A stretch of 64,000 nt of DNA. It comes from Opitutus sp. GTDB lineage: Bacteria; Verrucomicrobiota; Verrucomicrobiia; Opitutales; Opitutaceae. The notes under the pieces were generated by a model. It worked only from the letters and a program-made list of their open reading frames with translations. It was not told where the DNA came from and ran no database searches. Position 1 is the first letter of the stretch, and each line of letters starts with the position of its first letter. This document shows positions 9,556-17,321 of this stretch, one piece after another. The position numbers and the translations under genes were made by a program. Where the stretch lies: contig JANPZY010000004.1 of NCBI GenBank assembly GCA_024707325.1, forward strand, positions 434,001 through 498,000, given 5' to 3'.

Positions 9556-11718
9556 ATGGCCGATTCGCTTCTCAAGAACGCAGCGCACCCCAGTGGCGCC
9601 AGAGATGATGATTCGCTCGTGGAGCGGAGGACGCTTCGCGACTACTACATCATCCTTCGCGAACGCCTCTGGATCGCGCTGCCGCTCGCGCTCCTCGTCG
9701 CGGTGCCATTGGGCTATTTCAAGGCGCGCGAAACGCCGATGTATCTCAGCACGGCGACGATGCAGTTCGAGAAGCCCGGAGGTTGTGGTGACCTCCCAGG
9801 CCGTCGTCGATTCCGCCGTCCGCAGCGACATCGAGCTCAACACCAATCTCCAGATCCTCAACAGCGCGCGCATGCGCGGCCGCGTCCTCGATTCCTTCAC
9901 GCCCGAGGAAGTCGCGATTCTCCAGCGTCCCTTTCTGAAAAACCTGCCTCCCGGCACTCCGCCCCCTCCCCCGGTGCAGCGATGGGCAGCCTCTCCGTCG
10001 AGCCGGTCAGAAACACCCTCGTCATCAACGTCAGCGTGCGTCACCCGGACGCCCAAGCCGCCGCCCTCGTCGCCAACCGCTACGTGCGCGAGTTCATGAC
10101 GTATCTCATCGAGCGCGTCGGAGGCATCAACGAGACCGCGGTCGATTTCCTCCGCAACCGCGCCGAACAACTCCGCCGCGAATCCGAAGAGGCCGACCAG
10201 AGACTTCAGGCCTACATGAAGGCCCACAACCTCGTCTCGCTCGACCGCAGTCGCGACCTCGTGAGCGATCGGTTGAAGACCATCAGCGGCACGCTCACCT
10301 CCGCTCAGCTCACCCGCCTCAATTTCGAAAACCAGTATAAACAAGTTCAGGCGTTTACCGCCGAAGGCCGGAATCTCATCGAGATTCAGTTTATCGCCGA
10401 GCACGGCAGCGTGCCTTCGCTGAAAAGTCAGCTCGCCTCCCTGCGCCAAAACCAGTCCGTGCTCGCCGACCGCTACTTCGAGCGTCACCCGCGCATGGTC
10501 GAGCTCGCCAACAGCATCGCGATTGTCGAGGAGCAGCTTCAGAAAGCCATCCAACTCGCCATCGCCGACCTCGGCACGCGCCTCAGCGAGGCCCGCGCCT
10601 CCGAAAAATCCCTTCAGGTCGAATTCGATCGCGCGCAGGCCGACTCACTTCAACTGGGCGACCTCGCAGTCGAATTTAAATCGCTCGAGAATCAGGCGCA
10701 GGTTTCGAAATCCAACTACCTGCAGATTCTGGATCGTCTCAACCAGACGACCACCACCAAGAACCTCGAAAAGATTCCGCTTCACCCGCTCGATCCCGCC
10801 GTGCCCGCCGGCGCGCCCTACGCGCCCAACATGAAGACCATCGTGCGCACGTGCATCGGTGTCGGCGTGCTCGTTTTCGTCGGCGTCGCCGTCGGCCTCA
10901 GCTTCATCGACGACCGCATCAAGAGCGCGTGGGACGTCGAATCGTTCATCGGCGTCAACCTCCTCGGCATCATCCCCGATCTGAGCGCGATGAAAGACGA
11001 CGAGAAATACGCGCTTCTCGTCGACAACAAGCAGGCGCCAGGGGTCGAAGCATTCCTCAGCGTCTACAGTTCGGTAAAAATCCATTCGAAGCTCGATTTC
11101 CCCAAGTCGATCCTCGTCACCAGCACCATCCCCGGCGAAGGCAAGACGCTCGTCTCCTGCAATCTCGCCGGCAGCTTCGCGCGCCACGGCAAGCGCACGC
11201 TCCTCATCGACTGCGATCTTCGCCGCCCGATGCTGCACCGCCACTTCAAGCAGCAGAACACCACCGGCGTTATCACATGGTTCGAGAGCGGTGCCACCAC
11301 CGAAGGCGAACTCGCGACCAATCCCTCGCTCGGCATTATTCGCATCAGCGAAAACCTCTCGCTCCTCTGCTCCGGCGGTCGATCCAAGAGCCCGACGGAG
11401 ATTCTCGAGAGCCCCGCGTTCGCCCAGCTGCTCGAGCGCCTCAAACACGAGTATGAACTCGTCGTCGTCGACTCTCCGCCGCTCGGCGCCGTCACCGACT
11501 CGTTGCTCATCGCCGAGCGCACCGACGAGGTCATTTACGTCTGCCGTTTCAATCGCGCCTACCGGAAACACATTCGCCTCTACATCAAGGCGCTCAAGAA
11601 CGGTAAGAACGAAGTCCTCGGCGTCGTGCTCAACGGCCTCTCCCCGCGGCGCATCGAGTATTACTCGAACTACCGCTACTACCGTAGCTACAAAAAATAC
11701 TACGGCGCGCAGACCTGA
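9556..11718 (+). CDS. Wzc-like chain-length determinant / BY-type tyrosine kinase (two compensating frame disruptions)
   Basis: Inner-membrane co-polymerase with a cytoplasmic BY-kinase domain, expected to control exopolysaccharide length. The N-terminal Wzz domain has a TM segment (LWIALPLALLVAVPLGYF), then a coiled-coil region (VDFLRNRAEQLRRESEEAD) and a second TM near nt 10850. The kinase has Walker A (STIPGEGKT), A' (LLIDCDLRRP) and B (LVVVDSPPLG) motifs and a C-terminal tyrosine cluster (EYYSNYRYYRSYKKYY), the usual autophosphorylation tail. Between about 9776 and 9970 the protein continues in another frame (EVVVTSQAVVDSAVRSDIEL). An extra C in the CCC at 9775-9777 and a lost base in the C-rich 9954-9972 explain this. 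With both corrected the protein is full length (~720 residues). The stop codon lies in the first unit of an 11-bp repeat array. Confidence 0.88.
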   Translation: MADSLLKNAAHPSGARDDDSLVERRTLRDYYIILRERLWIALPLALLVAVPLGYFKARETPMYLSTATMQFEKPGGCGDLPGRRRFRRPQRHRAQHQSPDPQQRAHARPRPRFLHARGSRDSPASLSEKPASRHSAPSPGAAMGSLSVEPVRNTLVINVSVRHPDAQAAALVANRYVREFMTYLIERVGGINETAVDFLRNRAEQLRRESEEADQRLQAYMKAHNLVSLDRSRDLVSDRLKTISGTLTSAQLTRLNFENQYKQVQAFTAEGRNLIEIQFIAEHGSVPSLKSQLASLRQNQSVLADRYFERHPRMVELANSIAIVEEQLQKAIQLAIADLGTRLSEARASEKSLQVEFDRAQADSLQLGDLAVEFKSLENQAQVSKSNYLQILDRLNQTTTTKNLEKIPLHPLDPAVPAGAPYAPNMKTIVRTCIGVGVLVFVGVAVGLSFIDDRIKSAWDVESFIGVNLLGIIPDLSAMKDDEKYALLVDNKQAPGVEAFLSVYSSVKIHSKLDFPKSILVTSTIPGEGKTLVSCNLAGSFARHGKRTLLIDCDLRRPMLHRHFKQQNTTGVITWFESGATTEGELATNPSLGIIRISENLSLLCSGGRSKSPTEILESPAFAQLLERLKHEYELVVVDSPPLGAVTDSLLIAERTDEVIYVCRFNRAYRKHIRLYIKALKNGKNEVLGVVLNGLSPRRIEYYSNYRYYRSYKKYYGAQT

Positions 11719-11912
11719 GTCGCGCCGCGGCGCGTCCCGAGTCGGGACCGAGTGCGTCCCACGTCGCGTCCATGTTCGTCCCGAGTCGGGACAAGGTGCG
11801 GACCGGGTCGAGCCCAGGTCCGTCCCACGTCGAGCCTAGGTCCGCACCGAGTCAGGCCGCAGTGCGCATCATGTCGCGTCACCGTGCGGCTTGAATTGAA
11901 ACACGGTCCGCA
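11715..11912 (+). repeat. 11-bp periodic array A (about 18 units)
   Basis: Starting one base before the TGA of the tyrosine kinase gene, the sequence reads in strict 11-mers with GT at positions 5-6, for example ccgaGTcggga, ccgaGTgcgtc, ccacGTcgcgt, caagGTgcgga, ccggGTcgagc and ctagGTccgca. Cores alternate between GTCGNGNC and GTGCGGAC/GTCCGCAC types. Period 11 is not a multiple of three, so it is not coding. It fills the gene's 3' flank as far as a palindromic element at 11928. Confidence 0.8.
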
Positions 11913-11927
11913 CGCGCCCTCTCTCTC

Positions 11928-12022
11928 GTCATTCTGAGCGCAGCGAAGAATCCACTTGGAGAGTCGCAGCCATACACGGCAGCGAAGCTGCACAATGGAT
12001 CCTTCGCGGTGCTCAGCATGAC
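11928..12022. repeat. Palindromic MITE/REPIN-like element, copy 1
   Basis: A 95-bp element with imperfect terminal inverted repeats: the left end starts GTCATTCTGAGCGCAGCGAA and the right end finishes TTCGCGGTGCTCAGCATGAC. A second copy of 94 bp lies at 42346-42439 with the same ends and a shared inner motif (CACGGCAGCGAAGCT). It encodes nothing. Its structure suits a non-autonomous mobile palindrome; no transposase is in the window. Confidence 0.75.
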
Positions 12023-12055
12023 AGGGCGCGCGACGCAGTTGGCTTCACGGCACGC

Positions 12056-12090
12056 AAAAAAAACACCTGCGCCGCGAAGCGCAGGTGTTC
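12056..12090 (-). terminator. Intrinsic terminator of the beta-helix protein gene
   Basis: Arms AACACCTGCGC (12062-12072) and GCGCAGGTGTT (12079-12089) enclose a 6-nt loop. On the minus strand an 8-base T-run follows the hairpin. It lies 25 bp past the TAA of the gene ending at 12115. Confidence 0.85.
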
Positions 12091-12114
12091 GTTGGAACTT
12101 CGAGTTGCGTCGAC

Positions 12115-13938
12115 TTAGTCGCGCGGGGCGTAGGCGCCGGGGAACGGTTTCGATCCGGCTTCATTGCCGAGGAGCTTGCGCGCGTCGGCCGGCAGAGCGA
12201 CGCCGACATTTGCGCCCGGGAAGCTCTTCAAGAGTTCAGGGCGGCGCAGTTCCCAGCTGCGGATCACCGCACCGCGATAATCCACGAAGCTGCGGCCATT
12301 GGCCTCGAGTTTCGGATCGACGGCGCGAAGTGCCGCAAGGTCATCAACAGCGAGCGAATCTTCCGGTGAATCGTAGGGGCCCCACGAGATCAGCGCGGGA
12401 GATTTCGCCGCGTTGCGGCGCACGTAAACGTTTCCATCGAGCTGCGTCACGTGACGGTCGCGGAGATGTTTCACCTTCTCCGTCTGCTCGAGGCTGAGCA
12501 GCGGACCGCCCCAGAACGCTTCGTCAGCTATCAGAAGATTGTTCACGAAGGCGTGGCCGACGCGCTCGCTCACACCGGGACCGGTGCTCGGGTGCCAGTC
12601 GAAGTGATCGCCCACCGCGCTGCGCTCCGTGCGCTCAAAGGCGGCCTGGCAGTTGAGGAAGGTGTTGTTGTAGGCGCGCACACCAGCGGCGTTGAGCGAG
12701 CGGAGACCTTTGTGGCAGTCCACGAAAACGTTTCCGACCACGAGCGCGCCTTTCGAGATTTCGAAGAAGAAACCGTCCTCCGCGCCTTGAATCCAGTTGT
12801 CGACGAACACGCCGTCGACATTGCCAACATCATACCAGATGCCGTTGGAATGACGGTCGACGATCACGAGATTGTCGCGGCAGACCACGCCGTAGCACTG
12901 GTTGTAGATCTTCACGGCCGAGGGATAATAGCCGGTCATGTGTTCGACGTTGTTGCGCGTGATGAAGTTCTTTTCGAGCAGCACGTCGCCGGAGTTGAGG
13001 ATGAAGATACCTTCAGTGCTCGTGTCGCTCACGTGGCAGCGACGAATCACGAGGCCATCACCGCGGAAATAACCTGCCACGCGCGAGCAATGCGTGATCG
13101 TGCAATCCTCGATCACGGTGCCGACGACGTCTTTGCCGAACGTGGCCGGGTCGGATTTCGACTCCGGCTCGATGCCGTCGATCTCGAGCGCGCGGAAGGC
13201 GTATTGGGTGATCGTGAGTCCGCGCATCTTGTAGCCGATGCGGTCAGCCTTTTTCCCGTGCACCTCATCGATCTTGCGGATCAACGCGGAGTCATGCGCC
13301 GTGATTTCGACGAGGCGATCCGTGGGATCGATGGCGATGAAGACGAGCTTCGCTTCGTAATCGATGTAGTAGGAATTTTCGTCGAGCTGCGACTCGCTGC
13401 CGACCGCGCGGAGCGCGCGACCATCGACGAAGACCATGTCGTTGTTGAAGAGCCAGCGCGGCGTCTTGCGACCTTCGCGCTCACGACGCCACCAGCTGGC
13501 GGGCTCGGCAGGAAACAGTTTCGACCAGGAGGTGCGCCACAGGCCATTGCGCTGAGCGACCCAGTCTTTCGCGATTTCCGTGCCTTTGAGCACGGGCTGC
13601 TCGTCAGCGTAAGGTTGGATCGTGATGCCCTGATTCAGCACGAGGCTGCCCGTGCGATACGTGCCGCCGCGCAGAATGATTGCATCGCCCGTGACGACGC
13701 GAGAAAGCGCCGCCTCGATCGTGGTCGGCTCGTTGAGCGTGCGGCCGGACGCGTCCGCGCTGCCATCGGGCGCGACGTAGTAAACGTTTTTAGCGTCCTT
13801 CGGGATTTCGTAATTCCGAAGCTGCGGGCCGTAGGGTCCTCCCGAGGGCGCGGCGTGCGCGGCCGCGAGTGCGAGTCCGAAGCTCACAAATGCAGAAACC
13901 AAAGGCAGGAACGATCGACCGAAGAGAGAACGTCGCAT
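12115..13938 (-). CDS. Secreted right-handed parallel beta-helix protein
   Basis: 607 residues with a signal peptide (MRRSLFGRSFLPLVSAFVSF...AHA). The early segment DAKNVYYVAPDGSADASGRT followed by TTIEAALSRVVTGDAIILRG is the DUF1565-like opening of many parallel beta-helix proteins. The centre has successive helix coils (GLTITQYAFRALEIDG, VIEDCTITHCSRVAGYF, VIRRCHVSDTSTEGIFI, LLEKNFITRNNVEHMTG, VGNVFVDCHKGLRSLN). Such folds are common in polysaccharide lyases and epimerases, but I cannot assign a catalytic site or substrate. The ATG at 13938 starts the signal peptide; the frame is open further upstream. A terminator follows. Proximity to the exopolysaccharide genes makes a glycan-related role plausible but unproven. 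Confidence 0.8.
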   Translation of the reverse strand: MRRSLFGRSFLPLVSAFVSFGLALAAAHAAPSGGPYGPQLRNYEIPKDAKNVYYVAPDGSADASGRTLNEPTTIEAALSRVVTGDAIILRGGTYRTGSLVLNQGITIQPYADEQPVLKGTEIAKDWVAQRNGLWRTSWSKLFPAEPASWWRREREGRKTPRWLFNNDMVFVDGRALRAVGSESQLDENSYYIDYEAKLVFIAIDPTDRLVEITAHDSALIRKIDEVHGKKADRIGYKMRGLTITQYAFRALEIDGIEPESKSDPATFGKDVVGTVIEDCTITHCSRVAGYFRGDGLVIRRCHVSDTSTEGIFILNSGDVLLEKNFITRNNVEHMTGYYPSAVKIYNQCYGVVCRDNLVIVDRHSNGIWYDVGNVDGVFVDNWIQGAEDGFFFEISKGALVVGNVFVDCHKGLRSLNAAGVRAYNNTFLNCQAAFERTERSAVGDHFDWHPSTGPGVSERVGHAFVNNLLIADEAFWGGPLLSLEQTEKVKHLRDRHVTQLDGNVYVRRNAAKSPALISWGPYDSPEDSLAVDDLAALRAVDPKLEANGRSFVDYRGAVIRSWELRRPELLKSFPGANVGVALPADARKLLGNEAGSKPFPGAYAPRD

Positions 13939-14101
13939 AATCGAAGTGCTGGGGGTGAAACATCTCCGCGCCACACGGCACGGAAGGGGGAAACAATCAG
14001 CGAGCACGGAAGCGCGAGAGCAAGACCCCGCAAATTCATCGCCGGTCTTACATTAGCACCCTCGTTTTGCTCCTCTGCTTCGGCCTCGCATTCGCCGCTC
14101 C

Positions 14102-14986
14102 GTGCCATTGAGTGTTGCGAGCTTCTGTTTCACGTCCGTGCCTGCACCTTCCTCTTTTCTTCCCGCCGACTTCGATCCCCGCCGACCGCTCGCCCTCCTC
14201 GCGGGCCAGGGTTTGTATCCGCAACTCGTCGCCGCCGCCGTCCGGCGCGCCGGGATTCCGCTGCGACTGATCGCGTTCGACGAAGAAACGCCACCCGCTC
14301 TCGTCGAAAGTTTCCCCGAGTCGGAGCGCCGCACCATTCTCGTCGGCCAGCTCGGCAAGATGCTGAAAGCTCTCCGTGAATTCGGCGCGGGTTACGCGAT
14401 CATGGCCGGACAAATCACGCCGCGGCGTTTGTTCAAAGGCCTGCATCCCGACCTCAAGGCCGTGCGCATCCTCGCTTCGCTGAAACGTCGCAACGCCGAA
14501 ACGATCTTCGGCGCAATCGCGCACGAGATGGAGTTGATCGGCACGCGGCTGCTCGACGCGCGATCGTTTCTCGACGACCAGCTCGCGACGGTTGGTTGCA
14601 TGACGGGACGCTCGTTCCCCATCGACAAGGACTACGTGGATCACGGGGTGCTCATCGCCCGCGAATCCGCGCGTCTCGATATCGGCCAGGGCTGTGTGGT
14701 GCGCAAAGGCACCGTGCTCGCCGTCGAAGCGTTTGAAGGCACGGACGAGATGCTGCGCCGCGCGGGCACTTTCAAAACCGATCAGGCGCTTTTCGTTAAA
14801 ACAGTGAAGTCCCATCAGGACTATCGTTTCGACGTCCCATGCTTCGGTCTGCGCACGCTCGAAACGATGCGCGAAGCGGGTATCTCCGCCGCCGCGCTCG
14901 AGGCGGGCCGCGTCATCATGCTCGATCGCGCCGCCGTCATCGCGCAGGCGCGCACGTGGGGCATCCATTTGCTCGGCTTCGAGTAA
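14102..14986 (+). CDS. lpxI: UDP-2,3-diacylglucosamine diphosphatase LpxI
   Basis: LpxI (former DUF1009) hydrolyses UDP-2,3-diacylglucosamine to lipid X in lipid A synthesis and replaces LpxH in some phyla. Family features seen: N-terminal LALLAGQGLYPQLVAAAV, the middle GYAIMAGQITPRRLF, and the C-terminal DHGVLIARESARLDIGQGCVV, VLAVEAFEGTDEMLRR, KTVKSHQDYRFDVPCFGL and GRVIMLDRAAVI. About 280 residues is the family length. The start is uncertain: GTG 14102, TTG 14108 and GTG 14141 are all in frame, and conserved sequence begins only near residue 25. It shows that the host makes lipopolysaccharide. Divergent from the beta-helix gene over 163 bp. Confidence 0.9.
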   Translation: MPLSVASFCFTSVPAPSSFLPADFDPRRPLALLAGQGLYPQLVAAAVRRAGIPLRLIAFDEETPPALVESFPESERRTILVGQLGKMLKALREFGAGYAIMAGQITPRRLFKGLHPDLKAVRILASLKRRNAETIFGAIAHEMELIGTRLLDARSFLDDQLATVGCMTGRSFPIDKDYVDHGVLIARESARLDIGQGCVVRKGTVLAVEAFEGTDEMLRRAGTFKTDQALFVKTVKSHQDYRFDVPCFGLRTLETMREAGISAAALEAGRVIMLDRAAVIAQARTWGIHLLGFE

Positions 14987-15042
14987 GATAGAGCTCCGCG
15001 GCGCGACTTGCGCTTTCCGGGGAGCACAGCCAATTCTGCGCC

Positions 15043-15513
15043 ATGCAAAATGATGTTGTCGCCGTAGCCGTGAAGGGCGTGATGCCCACCGCGAACGGGT
15101 GCGCCGTCTTCCTCGGGCACGATGCCAAAACGTTTGTGATCTACGTCGATCACTCCGTCGGCAACGCCATCCAGATGACGCTCAATGGCGTTAAAAAGGA
15201 CCGGCCGCTCACGCACGATCTGATCGGCAGCATCCTGCTCGGTTTGGGCGCACGACTTGAACGCGTGGTGATCAACGACGCCCGCGAGGGCACGTTTTTC
15301 GCCCGTATTTTGCTGCACATGGAAAACGAACTCGGCCGCAAGATCGTCGAGATCGATGCGCGTCCCAGCGACTCCATCGTGCTGGCGCTCCAACAAAAAC
15401 GCCCGATCTACGTCGCCCAAGCGGTGATCGATGGCGTCGAGGACATGACCGAGATTCTCGAACGCGTGCGCCAGCAACAAGCCGAGGAATCCGGCGAACA
15501 GGATCTGCCCTGA
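15043..15513 (+). CDS. Bifunctional nuclease (BFN, DUF151) domain protein
   Basis: 156 residues, almost all one BFN domain: KGVMPTANGCAVFLG, IYVDHSVGNAIQMTL, RPLTHDLIGSILLGLGARLERVVINDAREGTFFARI and IDARPSDSIVLALQQKRPIYV. The DARPSDSI motif is the hallmark of the family. Plant and bacterial members have been reported with RNase and DNase activity, but most bacterial copies are uncharacterised. No UvrB/C motif is attached. It lies 56 bp after lpxI and 51 bp before dus on the same strand, so cotranscription is possible. Confidence 0.88.
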   Translation: MQNDVVAVAVKGVMPTANGCAVFLGHDAKTFVIYVDHSVGNAIQMTLNGVKKDRPLTHDLIGSILLGLGARLERVVINDAREGTFFARILLHMENELGRKIVEIDARPSDSIVLALQQKRPIYVAQAVIDGVEDMTEILERVRQQQAEESGEQDLP

Positions 15514-15564
15514 TTTTTCCGCGCGCGTTCGCGGATCCACACCTGCGGGCCGCCGCCCTTTTCC

Positions 15565-16662
15565 ATGTCCGCTCCGCTTCGCCCTTCCCTGCCGCCCGGC
15601 ATCGTCGCCGGCCAGCCGCTCACCGCGCTCGCCCCGATGCAGGATGTCACGGATCTCGCCTTCATGGGCGTGATCGCGACTTACGGCGCGCCCGATTATT
15701 TCTTCACCGAGTTTCTCCGGGTGCACGCGCACTCGACGCCGGAGAAACACATCCTGCGCTCGATCGACGAAAACCAGACGGGACGTCCCGTGTTCGCCCA
15801 GCTCATCGGCGAAGATCTGGGACATCTCGCCCGGACCGCCGAGATCCTGCTGCGACATCCGGTGGCCGGCATCGACCTGAATCTCGGCTGCCCTGCCCCG
15901 AAGGTTTACAAGAAGAACGTCGGCGGTGGCCTTTTGCGCGATCCGGCGAAAATCGGCGAAATCCTCGGCGTGCTGCGCGCGGCGGTGCCGGGATTGTTCA
16001 CGGTGAAAATGCGTATCGGTTTTGAGGATACGACCAACTTCGAGGAAATCCTCCGGCTCGTGAATCTGCACCAGGTCGACCTGCTCACGGTGCATGGCCG
16101 CACAGTGAAGGAGATGTATCGCTCCGAGGTGCACTACGACTTCATCGCGCGTGCGGTGGAAGCGGTCAGCTGCCCCGTGCTCGCCAACGGCAATGTGACG
16201 TCGGCCGCGAAAGCCGCCGAGGTCGTCGCTTCGACGCGCGCCGCGGGCGTGATGATCGGCCGCCACGCGATCCGTAATCCGTGGATCTTCCGTCAGTGCC
16301 GCGAGCACTTCGCCGGCGCTCCCGTTTTCCAGCCGCGGCTCTCCGACGTGCGCGGCTACATCGAACATCTTTATCGCGCCACGGCCGCGCCGGACCTGCC
16401 CGAGCGTCCGCACGTGAACAAGATGAAGAAGTATCTCAACTTCGTCGGCCAGAGCGTGGATCCGACCGGCGCGTTTCTGCACGAGATGCGCCGCGCCGAA
16501 TCCGAGATCGAATTGTTCGCGGTGTGCGATCGGCACCTCCTCGCGCGCGGCGACGAACCGTTCGCGCTCGAGCCTCATCCAGGCGTTGTAGCGCGGCCCA
16601 ACTGCGAAACCGCGCGTGGCATCGCGCCCGACGGTTGCTCGCTCGAAACCATCACGGCCTGA
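15565..16662 (+). CDS. dus: tRNA-dihydrouridine synthase
   Basis: FMN-dependent reduction of uridines in the tRNA D-loop. 365 residues, TIM-barrel Dus family. Motifs: N-terminal LAPMQDVTDLAFMGVI (FMN-binding start), catalytic Cys109 in NLGCPAPKVYKKNVGG, VKMRIGFEDTTNF, LLTVHGRTVKEMYR, and the phosphate-binding VLANGNVTSA and GVMIGRHAIRNPWIF. The subfamily (DusA, B or C) is not assigned. The gene ends with TGA at 16660-16662 and the flank goes straight into an 11-bp repeat array. Confidence 0.95.
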   Translation: MSAPLRPSLPPGIVAGQPLTALAPMQDVTDLAFMGVIATYGAPDYFFTEFLRVHAHSTPEKHILRSIDENQTGRPVFAQLIGEDLGHLARTAEILLRHPVAGIDLNLGCPAPKVYKKNVGGGLLRDPAKIGEILGVLRAAVPGLFTVKMRIGFEDTTNFEEILRLVNLHQVDLLTVHGRTVKEMYRSEVHYDFIARAVEAVSCPVLANGNVTSAAKAAEVVASTRAAGVMIGRHAIRNPWIFRQCREHFAGAPVFQPRLSDVRGYIEHLYRATAAPDLPERPHVNKMKKYLNFVGQSVDPTGAFLHEMRRAESEIELFAVCDRHLLARGDEPFALEPHPGVVARPNCETARGIAPDGCSLETITA

Positions 16663-16780
16663 GCCGCATTGCGCGCCGAGTCGTGCCCGAGTGCGGGCCG
16701 GATCGAGCCACCGCGCGGCGCGACCCGGGACAAGGTTCACTTTGAGTCGGGACCGTGTTCGTCCCGGCTCAGAACGCGTA
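16659..16780 (+). repeat. 11-bp periodic array B (about 11 units)
   Basis: It fills the whole gap between the convergent stops of dus and sufT. Units include ccgaGTcgtgc, ccgaGTgcggg, ccggATcgagc, caagGTtcact, ttgaGTcggga and ccgtGTtcgtc. The first part after the TGA (gccgcattgcg, then ccgagtcg) matches the leader of array E near 40680, with one phase slip. It is more degenerate than arrays C, E and G. Confidence 0.65.
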
Positions 16781-16781
16781 A

Positions 16782-17312
16782 TTACTCGAGGCCGAGGACC
16801 TGCCGGCCGATCGGCGAGATCATCTGTGGAGTCCATTGCGGATCCCACACGATGTGCACCTTGGCCGATTTCACTTTGGGCAGCGCCGCGATCTTCTGAC
16901 GTGCGTCCTCCGCGATGACGGGCCCCATGCCGCAGCCGGGCGCGGTCAGCGTCATCTTCACCTCCACGTCGTGCTCGCCGTCGGGCGAGGTGTCGATCGA
17001 GAGATCGTAAACGAGACCGAGGTCCACGATGTTCACCGGGATTTCGGGATCGAAACAGGTCTTCAGCGCTTCCCAGACCGCCTCTTCGCTGAACTCTCCC
17101 GCCGCGGCCGTGGCGGTCGTTTGCGCCACGTAACCCTCAATCGCGACCGCGTCGTCCGCCGCGATACGGAAGAGACCGTGATCCGTGCGCACCGTCACGT
17201 TTCCGCCCAACGTCTGGACGATATAAACTTCATCGCCTGCTTTCAGCGTGGCGGGAGTGCCGGCCGGAACGGCGGTGGCGGGACAGTCGCTTTTGAGTCG
17301 GTGATTGGCCAT
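16782..17312 (-). CDS. sufT: SufT-type Fe-S cluster assembly protein (DUF59/MIP18)
   Basis: 176 residues. The C-terminal ~100 residues are a DUF59 domain: VWEALKTCFDPEIPVNIVDL, GLVYDLSI, VEVKMTLTAPGCGMGPVI (with the conserved Cys in PGCGM) and VKSAKVHIVWDPQWTPQMI. The N-terminal ~75 residues (LKAGDEVYIVQTLGGNVTVR) match the extension of SufT proteins, which aid maturation of Fe-S proteins. No suf operon is adjacent. It starts 10 bp after the sppA stop on the same strand, so the two may be cotranscribed. Confidence 0.85.
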   Translation of the reverse strand: MANHRLKSDCPATAVPAGTPATLKAGDEVYIVQTLGGNVTVRTDHGLFRIAADDAVAIEGYVAQTTATAAAGEFSEEAVWEALKTCFDPEIPVNIVDLGLVYDLSIDTSPDGEHDVEVKMTLTAPGCGMGPVIAEDARQKIAALPKVKSAKVHIVWDPQWTPQMISPIGRQVLGLE

Positions 17313-17321
17313 GGAAAGTGA

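Noticed and set aside
9556..11718. Programmed frameshifting in the Wzc-like gene
   Set aside because: The two shifts compensate, lie in plain C-runs without a slippery heptamer or downstream structure, and similar events hit five unrelated genes, so errors are simpler.
12451..14379. Long plus-strand frame (642 codons) across the beta-helix gene and the start of lpxI
   Set aside because: It is antisense to a gene with signal peptide and terminator, overlaps lpxI in another frame, and shows no recognisable protein features.
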